A stretch of DNA of 25,200 nt. It comes from Chara braunii (Eukaryota; Streptophyta; Charophyceae; Charales; Characeae). Both the position numbers and the translations under genes were made by a program. The first letter of the stretch is position 1. Each line of letters begins with the position of its first letter. Positions 19,024-25,200 of the stretch are shown piece by piece. The notes under the pieces are model-generated. The model saw only the letters and a list, made by a program, of their open reading frames with translations, was not told the origin of the DNA and did no database searches. The DNA is taken from positions 293,101 to 318,300 of the forward strand of contig BFEA01000624.1 in the NCBI GenBank assembly GCA_003427395.1. The letters run 5' to 3'.

Positions 19024-19193
19024 GCTGTCCTCAATCTTTCAAAGAACAAACCGAATTCGACAAAGAAATCACAGTTCTTCCTCAGGCTTGCTAAGGCAAA
19101 CGATGGTGTGTCACAGCATACACGTGCTTGTGAAGTGTTGGGTGCACTTTATCCTGTGCCTTTGTCGAAGGTACTTGAGGAGACCTGTGTCAG
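19024..19193 (+). CDS. Putative internal exon A of an unidentified spliced gene
   Basis: The exon is bounded by a pyrimidine-rich acceptor (TTTTTCTCAATCGATGCAG) and a donor CAG|GTAAAG. It is open in the frame giving AVLNLSKNKPNSTKKSQFFL and continuing RLAKANDGVSQHTRACEVLG and ALYPVPLSKVLEETCV, a soluble, helical-looking sequence. It ends in phase 2 (two bases of a codon). The next exon at 19784 supplies one base and remains open, so the pair is mutually phase-compatible. I do not recognise the protein family. Upstream exons are not established. Confidence 0.5.
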
Positions 19194-19783
19194 GTAAAGT
19201 CAGTCTCTACAACAACAGCACCTTCCTTTGCTAGGGAACTTCCTCTTCGTCTTCTTCTTCGTCTTTGTCTTCTTCTTCTTCTTCTTCTTCTTCTTCTTCT
19301 TCTTCTTCTTCTTCCTCCTCCTCCCTCCTCCCTCTTCTCCTCCTCCCTCCTCCTCCCTCCTCCTCCCTCCTCCTCCCTCTTCTCCTTCTTTCTCCTTCTC
19401 CTCCGTCACCTCCTCCTCCCCCCACTCCTCCCTCTTCTCCTTCTTCCTCCTCCCCGGTTGGGTATGGGATGGGATGGGATTGGTCGGGAGTGCTTTTCGC
19501 AATTCTGTATGGCTGCGGCTGATATGTAAGCTACGCCCAACTGGACCCGTTTTCCGGCATATAATGGAATGGTTGCTTTTTGGGGGGCAAAAAAAAAAAA
19601 AAAAATCCGACAAGATCAAGTGAATGCTTCACAAAAACATAAGGTTGTGGTTCATCGAAGATGGTAGGTGTTTTTAGTGTTTTTTTAAGCAGGCAGTCCT
19701 TTTTTTTTTTTGTTTTGAATATATTAAAAAAGAAACAGATTGCTTATGTTATTCATGTCTCCGGAATTTCCTTCGCTTTGCAG
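19194..19783 (+). other. Putative intron with long polypyrimidine low-complexity tract
   Basis: A GT-AG interval of 590 bases between the two candidate exons. It contains (CTT)n at about 19250-19312 grading into TCC/CTC-rich sequence to about 19455, then a poly(A) near 19590 and a poly(T) near 19700. Long open frames here on both strands are products of the tract and are not genes. Confidence 0.5.
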
Positions 19784-19874
19784 CTTTGAAGAAGAACCGT
19801 ACGAAATCCGAACAGACAGACCGGATGTTGGGCGCCATGCATTTCCGTTGGCCATTCATTTCAAATTATCAAAG
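19784..19874 (+). CDS. Putative internal exon B of the same unidentified gene
   Basis: Bounded by acceptor TTCCTTCGCTTTGCAG and donor AAAG|GTAGGT. Joined to exon A it completes a Ser codon and reads FEEEPYEIRTDRPDVGRH then AFPLAIHFKLSK, ending in phase 0. The 91-base length and strong splice sites support a real exon. No domain is recognised. The next exon should lie further downstream; I could not find a phase-0 acceptor with an open exon before 21350. Confidence 0.5.
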
Positions 19875-20587
19875 GTAGGTATACATATGACAAACTCGCC
19901 TTGCTCTTTCGGGAGACAAGAAAAAAAAAAAAAAAAAAGCTTCATGGAGTGTGATCGGACATTGAACCAGCTGTTGTTAAATTGTTATTCCAGGCCCACC
20001 TGACCCTTTTTTTGGAGGGGGGGGGGAAGTGAGGAAGCATTGATGTCTCATCATTGAATTGACTGGTTGGGTGGGGGAGAAAAAAAAGTAAAAAAAAGAG
20101 GAAAAAAGAATAAAAAAGGTCATTCTGGGCCCACCTGGTTGAAGATGGTATTCTCTGAGAGCATGGTGGAGGAGAGGGGGGGGGGAAGGTCGTTCTCATT
20201 TTATGCAAATGATGCAGGATGATCACTTGAGGATGGTGACCCCCCCCCAAAAAAATAAAAAAAATAAATAAATAAAGAAGGAGATCGTGGCTAAATGCAC
20301 GAGATATTGTTTTGCTCAAGGTCTATATTTTTTTTGCGAGTTCCGTTCATTCTTTGGCCGTGTCGGTTTCCGGGACATGCTTTACACAGGGAAGGATCTC
20401 TGGATTTGCTTTTTTTTTTTTTTTTTTTTGTAATTTTGTTCATCTGATTGCTTCCGGTTCGAGCTTGGATCTGCATTTCAACAGTTCACGGGGTGTGCCA
20501 ACTGAGCTAGGCCCGTTCGTCAATTTGCGATTTTTGCCTTAGGGAGAATCTGAATTTGAATACGTGGGGTACCTCCACTTCTTCTTC
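19875..20587. other. Low-complexity intronic or intergenic DNA
   Basis: Poly(A) runs near 19920 and 20080, several G-runs, a C-run near 20240, and a poly(T) near 20410-20429. No gene is supported. It may be intron of the gene with exons at 19024 and 19784. Confidence 0.4.
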
Positions 20588-20703
20588 TTTTTTTTTTTTT
20601 TTTTTNTTTTTTTTTTTTTGGCTGGGACCTTCCATGGTCCTTGCACAGCTGGGCGGCCCGGGAAAACAAGGCCACCCGGGCGGCCTGGCTGGGGGTAGCC
20701 TAG
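20588..20703 (-). repeat. Short dispersed GC-rich retroposon-like repeat, copy C
   Basis: A poly(T) of about 30 bases, containing one unresolved base (N at about 20606), is followed by GGCTGGGACCTTCCATGGTC and a GC-rich body ending GGGGGTAGCC, matching copy B at 1568-1671 in order and wording. The hairpin GGACC...GGTCC is kept in both copies. On the minus strand the unit ends in poly(A), consistent with retroposition from a transcript. Confidence 0.55.
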
Positions 20704-20756
20704 GTAAGTAGGACAAAAAAAAAAAAAAAAAAAAAAAAAAAGGTAAGTAGGACAAA
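20702..20756. repeat. 16-bp direct repeat flanking a poly(A) run
   Basis: AGGTAAGTAGGACAAA occurs at 20702-20717 and 20741-20756 with about 24 A between. It resembles a target-site duplication around a bare poly(A), or assembly stutter at a homopolymer. It abuts the 5' side (minus strand) of copy C. Confidence 0.6.
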
Positions 20757-20956
20757 GCAGTAATCCTCTCTTTCTCCATTCGAAATTCCCACTATTACCA
20801 AAGAAGAAAGATCATAGTTGCGGCGAATTGAGGTGCGCGCCTCAGCGCACGTCTGGCGCGCCTCGCGCACCGCACCACGCTTCGCACCCGATGCGGCGCA
20901 AAAAAAAAAAAAAAGGGAAAGAAAAAAAGGTCCGCCCCAAAAAAAGGAGTACAAGG

Positions 20957-21019
<63 letters not shown>
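20757..21019. repeat. GC-rich palindromic block, poly(A), and compound (TC)n(AC)n microsatellite
   Basis: 20830-20900 is GC-rich with palindromic words (GGTGCGCGCCTC, GGCGCGCC). A poly(A) run follows at about 20900-20915, then (TC)n from about 20957 grading into (AC)n to 21019. No gene is seen. Confidence 0.8.
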
Positions 21020-21021
<2 letters not shown>

Positions 21022-21272
21022 TCAGGGACACGCCGGTCTGCACACTTCTGAATAATTCTAAACGTGGAACACTGATGATACTATGCACTGTCGTATGCAG
21101 TACCCATGAGCCTTCTACGTCTACTTTCCTCTAATTTGCTTTTCCTTGCTGTCAAAGGCATGTAGTGGTAGGACACTCCAAGACATCCTGTGCTTGGCAG
21201 TTGGCTGAACGATATGCGCATGTAACTCTTGTTGAAACAGTTGACAACTTGACACAATTGAACAGATCATGA

Positions 21273-21274
<2 letters not shown>
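21020..21274. other. Non-coding gap, nothing recognised
   Basis: No supported frame, repeat or RNA is visible between the two microsatellites. Confidence 0.4.

Positions 21275-21342
<68 letters not shown>
21275..21342. repeat. (CT)n microsatellite upstream of PLE copy 2
   Basis: About 34 CT units ending directly before the first recognisable residues of the second PLE. Confidence 0.95.
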
Positions 21343-21346
<4 letters not shown>

Positions 21347-21359
21347 CAGAGGAAGAAGC

Positions 21360-21765
21360 GGGGGGGATGCTTCAATGTGGGCTCCAGGCAGGCTAGCGAC
21401 GTGCCTTTGGAGGATGTCGTAGAGATGCAAGGTCGTTATGCGAAGATGGTCTTCACAACGGTGGACCGTAACCCTGGAGAGATACTTGGGATGTGTCCTC
21501 GTATGTACTAGGATGCAATGAATGAGCTTTTTGTAAAGAATTGTGGATGTGTTGCTAATACGAAGGGCGAGAGACAGATTTGGAATGAGGTTTAAGCAGA
21601 TTTCAAGAGGAGGGGGTTGGAAAAACATTTGGGGTAGTGGAAGGCGACTGGGAGAGTAGGTTGCGCATATGTGCTTCCCAAGCAGAAGGCCCTGTCCCGC
21701 TTCACGCCCATATGTCCGACCTTTAGCGAACCAAGAGGCAACCGTCTACTAAGTAAGATGCGATT
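21360..21765 (+). pseudogene. PLE copy 2, 5' part (linker end and RT fingers)
   Basis: One frame with in-frame stops near 21509, 21592 and 21637 reads VFTTVDRNPGEILGMCPRMY, then DAMNELFVKNCGCVANTKGE, then DFKRRGLEKHLG and KATGRVGCAYVLPKQKALSR followed by FTPICPTFSEPRGN. This parallels copy 1 (GKGRLGDSYVVPKHNDRSRW, then RPIAPTWNAPT). Identity is low, so copy 2 is a different, older family. Homology stops around 21765, shortly before the mitochondrial-like insertion. Confidence 0.65.
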
Positions 21766-21865
21766 TGATTTGTAGTAGATGTGAAAAAAACCGGCCCGGA
21801 TCTTATCTTCACTGGCGATGTGTTTGATGGAGTGGAAAGAAAGGTACAAGGGGCGTCTTTGCTTT

Positions 21866-21935
21866 GGATGGATGTCTGAGTGGTTGAAGGTATCAGTCTT
21901 GAAAACTGACATATTATAAATATCGGGGCTCGCTA
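21866..21935 (+). pseudogene. trnS-UGA: trnS-UGA, mitochondrial type, 3' truncated
   Basis: GGATGGATGTCTGAGTGGTTG and then AGTCTTGAAAACTGA (anticodon TGA) match plant mitochondrial tRNA-Ser(UGA), including the variable arm start. The T-arm and 3' acceptor (expected ending in CCATCC) are missing; sequence after about 21930 diverges. It cannot form a functional tRNA. Confidence 0.75.
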
Positions 21936-22035
21936 GCTAGAGAAAGATTAATCACTACATTGATACTTCTTTCTTTTTTTTCAAGCATCGCTTTAGTTTC
22001 TGGCGTTATGGTTATACGCCCAATTCGTGGCCTTA

Positions 22036-22108
22036 TGGGTATAGCAGGATTTGAACCTGCGACCATTAGGTTAAAAGCCCAATGCTCTACCAACTAAGCT
22101 ATACACCC
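22036..22108 (-). tRNA. trnK-UUU: tRNA-Lys(UUU), plant mitochondrial type
   Basis: On the minus strand the 73-base sequence begins GGGTGTATAGCTTAGTTGG, has anticodon loop CTTTTAA (anticodon UUU) and T-arm GCAGGTTCAAATCCTGC, and ends CTATACCCA. The cloverleaf pairs well (acceptor GGGTGTA/TATACCC with one wobble). The family is typical of plant mitochondria. In nuclear DNA it is probably not functional as a mitochondrial tRNA. Confidence 0.9.
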
Positions 22109-22118
22109 AGAATACAGA

Positions 22119-22192
22119 GAGGCTTAGTAGGATTTGAACCTACAATATCACCGTTATGAGCGGTGCGTTTGAACCAATTAAACTATAAGCCC
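22119..22192 (-). tRNA. trnI-CAU: tRNA-Ile(CAU), plant mitochondrial type
   Basis: On the minus strand the 74-base sequence begins GGGCTTATAGTTTAATTGG, has anticodon loop CTCATAA and T-arm GTAGGTTCAAATCCTAC, and ends TAAGCCTC. The CAU anticodon alone could mean Met, but the body matches the mitochondrial trnI-CAU whose wobble C is converted to lysidine, not the initiator Met tRNA. It lies 10 bases from trnK on the same strand. Confidence 0.8.
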
Positions 22193-22819
22193 AGGAACTT
22201 GCTTCAGAAACAACAAAACTAACTCAAGGGTGGTACCCGTAAGGCCAGGATTTCCCGACCATTTTTTACGGGTACATAATTTCATTAAAACACGATAGAG
22301 TCAAGAGTTCCACCGCTAGGCTCGAAGAAAGAGTCGAATTTGCATTCAAGTACGCAAGTGATTGGAGAATCGTGTATAAATGATATGATTACACGCTGTG
22401 CTCCAAATTGCAAACAAACCGTGCAAGCAGTCTTTTGTTTCCAACTCTGCGGCGAGCCTCCAAGACCTTTCTATTGTCGTATTTTTTTGATAGTCTTTTG
22501 AAAATCTATCATATTTTGCTGAAAAACATCTTGTCTTTTACTTGAGTAGTCTTATGCGTGGTAAGTACTATCGCACTAAGTTCAAAAGAAGCATACGGCG
22601 GGACGCCCATCTATGTGTTTGATGATTGATTTTCAAGAGTTTCTATGGAATCAACTATCACGATCGTCAATCAAAAAAAAGATTTGAACGAACCATGTTT
22701 GTAGAAAAGTGGCAAAAGCTGCAAACCTGCTTCTGAATTCATGACCTGAAAAATCACATTTTATAATTTGATGAATGGTGTATGAAACGGGCGTTTTACC
22801 GTGACGCAAAAGTGATGAG
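22193..22819. other. Remainder of the insertion, no gene recognised
   Basis: AT-rich, with a hairpin (GGTACCCGTAAGG ... TTTTTACGGGTAC, about 22230-22275) of the kind common in plant mitochondrial spacers. No coding frame is supported apart from the tiny frame at 22554. Confidence 0.4.
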
Positions 22820-23470
22820 CCTCCTATGATGTAAAGGACATGTTTAATAGGCTGCTGCGTCACGATATTTGTCTTGCATTGGATTGGATTTACGAGTGTT
22901 TTTGTGATAAGGATGTAATTCGGGTGAATCCAAGAGAGAGGAAAGGGTTGGAAACATGGAGTATGCAGGCTGGTGGGAAGTCGCTGTGACCGAGATATGC
23001 GATTTTGTCGACTTTGATGAACTGACTCGCACCAATACCTCAGCTGCTAATGTGATTCTGCGACGGGTTTCTGGGATCCCAATGGGAAAGAGTACCAGCC
23101 CGCCGCTCGCATGCATCATGTGTGCTCATGCAGAGTGGTGGTGTCTGGTCTCCTTGGGAAAAGACCAAAGATTGGTATGTGGTGTGCGACTCGCATGCAT
23201 CATATGTGCTCATCTGGAGTGGCGGTTTCTCGTCTCCTTGGGAAAAGACCGAAGACGATTGGTATGTGGTGTGCGACTCGCATGCATCATGTGTGCTCAT
23301 GCGGAGTGGCGGTGTCTGGTCTCCTTGGGAAAAGATCGAACACGATTGGTATGTGGTGTGCGACTCATGGACGATGTGTCCATCTTCTTTTTGGCATACA
23401 AGAGAACAGATGGTCAAACAACTGTCAGAGCCAACAAAATTCATGCGACCTCTGAAAGCCGTTACCAAGG
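22820..23470 (+). pseudogene. PLE copy 2, RT motifs A to C
   Basis: RT resumes after the insertion with YDVKDMFNRLLRHDI (motif A, Asp codon 22828-22830), parallel to FDIKNMFAELSHGEI in copy 1. A frameshift near 22950 leads to a 260-codon frame with GIPMGKSTSPPLACIMCAH (motif B, from 23073) and, after an in-frame triplicated stretch, CGVRLMDDVSIFFLAY (motif C, MDD at 23367-23375). Downstream the thumb is lost and the frame runs into minisatellite sequence. The stretch is decayed overall but the long frame is kept open across the repeats. Confidence 0.75.
23109..23366 (+). repeat. In-frame tandem triplication between RT motifs B and C
   Basis: Units begin GCATGCATCATGTGTGCTCA at 23109, 23193 and 23280 and are 84, 87 and 87 bases long. 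Each encodes a version of ACIMCAHAEW...VSLGKD...LVCGVR. The last unit joins LMDDV. Copy 1 of the PLE has about one unit length here, so the ancestral state is a single unit. Confidence 0.95.
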
Positions 23471-23490
23471 GGCCTTGAGCCCTAAACCGC

Positions 23491-23638
23491 AAGTACACGG
23501 CCCCAGCCTTGCAGGAAGGTGTTACCCAACAAAATTATTGCGACCTCTGAAAGTATGCGGCCCCAGCCTTGCAGAAAGGTGTTACCCAACAAAATTATTG
23601 CGACCTCTGAAAGTACGCGGCCCCAGCCTTGCAGAAAG
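23491..23638 (+). repeat. 60-bp minisatellite
   Basis: The unit GCGGCCCCAGCCTTGCAGAA...AACAAAATTATTGCGACCTC repeats exactly every 60 bases: a partial first copy ending at 23520, then 23521-23580, then 23581-23638. A diverged half copy with GCGACCTCTGAAAG lies at about 23444. It sits at the 3' edge of PLE copy 2. The long minus-strand frame across it is repeat-driven. Confidence 0.9.
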
Positions 23639-23639
23639 T

Positions 23640-23989
23640 TTTTTTTCGCCACAAGCGAAACTTGGAGGGGCCTCACGGCGTGGGGAGCTGTTGAAAAAAA
23701 AATGGGCGGCCTCTGAAGTGGTCCGGGTTTCGAGCTGACACCCGCAGGCCGATGTGCGGTGTACTGGTGCTTTAAAAGAACCGATGACGGTTTGGGGTTT
23801 GGGGTTTTGGGATTTTTTGGGTGTGTAATCGAAATGAAATCGACCTTCCCCTCCTGTCTGGACTGTTGTTTTGAGAAGACTAAGAATGAATCGACGATCT
23901 GGGCCTCTAACAGCCTGGTTGGTTTTTTGAACCGGCCCAGGATTTTTGGTTCTGGTCCTGCAGAAAACAGAAGATAGCCTCTATTACGG
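23640..23989. other. Stretch between minisatellite and fold-back, no gene
   Basis: Poly(T) and poly(A) runs, GC-rich words and no conserved frame. Open frames on the minus strand continue into the fold-back arm and have no recognised domain. Confidence 0.35.
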
Positions 23990-24547
23990 GATGGCTTTTT
24001 ATTGCATTGACCGGAATGGAATGGAATACTACGAATCGTGATCGGATTCCGGGCCAGGTTCGGACGCTTAGAAGGGAGTACTGAGCAAAAAGCTTTTGCA
24101 ACTTGTTCTTCTCGAAGGCATTGATTGAGCAACTTCGCGAGGAACCGGGACCAGTTTGGGACACTGACAGCTAGTTTGTTGTGCGATGATTTTTTTCTAG
24201 AATATATATGACAGCTAGTTTGTTGTGCGATGATTTTTTTCTAGAATATATATATATATATATCTATTTGACGATATATATATGTATATATTCTAGAAAA
24301 AAATCATCGCACAACAAACTAGCTGTCATATATATTCTAGAAAAAAATCATCGCACAACAAACTAGCTGTCAGTGTCCCAAACTGGTCCCGGTTCCTCGC
24401 GAAGTTGCTCAATCAATGCCTTCGAGAAGAACAAGTTGCAAAAGCTTTTTGCTCAGTACTCCCTTCTAAGCGTCCGAACCTGGCCCGGAATCCGATCACG
24501 ATTCGTAGTATTCCATTCCATTCCGGTCAATGCAATAAAAAGCCATC
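23990..24547. repeat. Fold-back: perfect inverted repeat with 275-bp arms
   Basis: Left arm 23990-24264 and right arm 24273-24547 are reverse complements with one mismatch near the centre, separated by an 8-base loop. Outside the arms similarity stops abruptly. The arms show no terminal motif or target-site duplication that I recognise. The same protein frame appears in mirror image on both strands. It could be a fold-back transposon or MITE, a replication template-switch product, or an assembly or library artefact. Confidence 0.95.
24165..24252. repeat. 44-bp tandem duplication within the fold-back arm
   Basis: TGACAGCTAGTTTGTTGTGC...CTAGAATATATA occurs at 24165 and 24209 (44-base spacing) in the left arm and in mirror image in the right arm (about 24285-24372). 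The tandem event therefore came before the inverted duplication. Confidence 0.95.
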
Positions 24548-24567
24548 ATATATGTATATATCTATCG

Positions 24568-24804
24568 TCACAAACAGAACTGCCCGGTAAACGGTAGGCA
24601 GAGAGAAAGAAGAGGACAACAAACGAGGGGCTGTGACAAACTGTTTCGTCAGAGTTTCACCGACTCATCAGGAGGCTGAGCCCTCAACAGTCTGCAGAAT
24701 CCCCTCACTGATTACACTGTAAATGATAATCTACCTAAACCAAAATCAAAGTAGACTATCACTCACCCACACCAGATGGAAAATTCTACAGACTGTCCGT
24801 TCAC
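24568..24804 (+). repeat. 237-bp direct repeat, copy 1
   Basis: It starts TCACAAACAGAACTGCCCGG and ends CTGTCCGTTCAC. It matches 24964-25200 with about 12 differences and no gaps (about 95% identity). No coding content is seen. Confidence 0.95.
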
Positions 24805-24963
24805 ACCCCATCACAAAAGATAAAAAATGAATAGATATCTTTTTTGTTTCCTTTTGTTTTTTTTGCTTTTGTGCTCTGATATTCATGTGACGATATATAT
24901 GAACCATTTATTTGGGACTTCTGAAGGTGCAGGCACTGCTATACTTACCTTCTTGGGAGGCTT
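24805..24963. other. Spacer between direct repeats
   Basis: A 159-base, T-rich spacer with no gene. It could be the internal part of a very small LTR-like element or the variable part of a 396-base tandem unit. Confidence 0.4.
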
Positions 24964-25200
24964 TCACAAACCGAACTGCCCGGTAAACCGTAGGCAGAGA
25001 GAGAGAAGAGGACAACAAACGAGGGGCTGTGACAAACTGTTTCCTCGGAGTTTCACCGACTCGTCAGGAGGCTGAACCCTCGCCAGTCTGCAGAATCCCC
25101 TCACTGATTACACTGTAAATGATAATCTACCTTAACCAAAATCAAAGTAGACTATCACTCACCCACACCAGATGGAAAACTCTACAGACTGTCGGTTCAC
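24964..25200 (+). repeat. 237-bp direct repeat, copy 2, cut by window edge
   Basis: It aligns without gaps to 24568-24804 and reaches the last base of the window, so the true repeat may be longer. Confidence 0.95.

Larger units (their letters stand above)
21866..22650. other. Nuclear insertion of mitochondrial DNA (NUMT)
   Basis: The segment carries three plant-mitochondrial-type tRNA sequences in under 330 bases: truncated trnS-UGA on the plus strand, intact trnK-UUU and trnI-CAU on the minus strand. It interrupts the PLE copy 2 RT between its fingers and motif A. Boundaries are approximate: left near the start of trnS, right somewhere between 22193 and 22820. The remaining sequence (22193-22650) has no tRNA. 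A short 22-codon basic frame at 22554 (MRGKYYRTKFKRSIRRD) might be a ribosomal-protein fragment, but I cannot identify it. Confidence 0.75.

Noticed and set aside
19228-19623. Open frames encoding long Phe, Ser, Glu or Lys runs
   Set aside because: Products of the CTT/TCC low-complexity tract and adjoining homopolymers, readable on both strands in several frames.
20485-20545. Downstream exon after CATTTCAACAG
   Set aside because: The frame required by the phase-0 end of the exon at 19874 hits a stop after six codons.
22554-22622. 22-codon basic frame as a mitochondrial ribosomal protein
   Set aside because: Too short and not recognised; kept only as a remark in the insertion entry.
23482-24132. 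216-codon minus-strand frame
   Set aside because: It spans the 60-bp minisatellite and one arm of the fold-back; the repeated segments alone keep it open and no domain is visible.

Overview
The window is nuclear DNA of a large, repeat-rich eukaryotic genome, most likely a plant or streptophyte alga. A charophyte such as Chara is my best guess, but no single marker fixes the species. Evidence: a plant-style Ty3/gypsy retrotransposon, a Penelope-like retroelement (PLE) with an N-terminal GIY-YIG nuclease (a layout known from the green lineage), an inserted piece of mitochondrial DNA with plant-type mitochondrial tRNAs, many microsatellites and homopolymers, and a pair of phase-compatible exons with GT-AG introns. 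There are no bacterial operons. Almost every recognisable coding region is a decayed mobile element.

Layout. 1-4170 is mostly non-coding, with short GC-rich poly(T)-headed repeats and a GC-rich minisatellite. At 2175-2212 it holds a perfect Tn5/Nextera mate-pair junction adapter inside a 145-bp duplication, which is an assembly artefact. 4170-5285 looks like the 5' flank or LTR of a gypsy element, ending in a plausible initiator-tRNA-Met primer site. 6521-11921 is the gypsy gag-pol, in the order coiled-coil leader, gag, broken zinc knuckle, broken protease, RT, RNase H, integrase. It is interrupted by stops and frameshifts, and by a 237-bp in-frame duplication in pol. 12044-14190 is non-coding with several hairpins.

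14190-16903 is PLE copy 1: an N-terminal GIY-YIG domain, a basic stretch, a long linker with a Cys-x-Cys cluster, and a C-terminal RT whose motif C reads LMDD. It ends at a (GA)n tract. 16950-18850 holds microsatellites, including a (GA)n tract followed by about 34 Gs, and a promoter-like or solo-LTR-like stretch. 19024-19874 contains two exons of an unidentified spliced gene. 19875-21350 is low-complexity sequence.

21360-23390 is PLE copy 2, a divergent relative of copy 1. Its RT is split by an insertion carrying mitochondrial trnS-UGA (truncated), trnK-UUU and trnI-CAU, and the stretch between RT motifs B and C is triplicated in frame. A 60-bp minisatellite follows. 23990-24547 is a perfect inverted repeat with 275-bp arms. 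24568-25200 carries two copies of a 237-bp direct repeat, the second running to the window edge.

The strongest leads are the permuted PLE pair with LMDD, the mitochondrial insertion inside one RT, the perfect fold-back, and the adapter artefact, which warns that other perfect duplications here need read-level checks.
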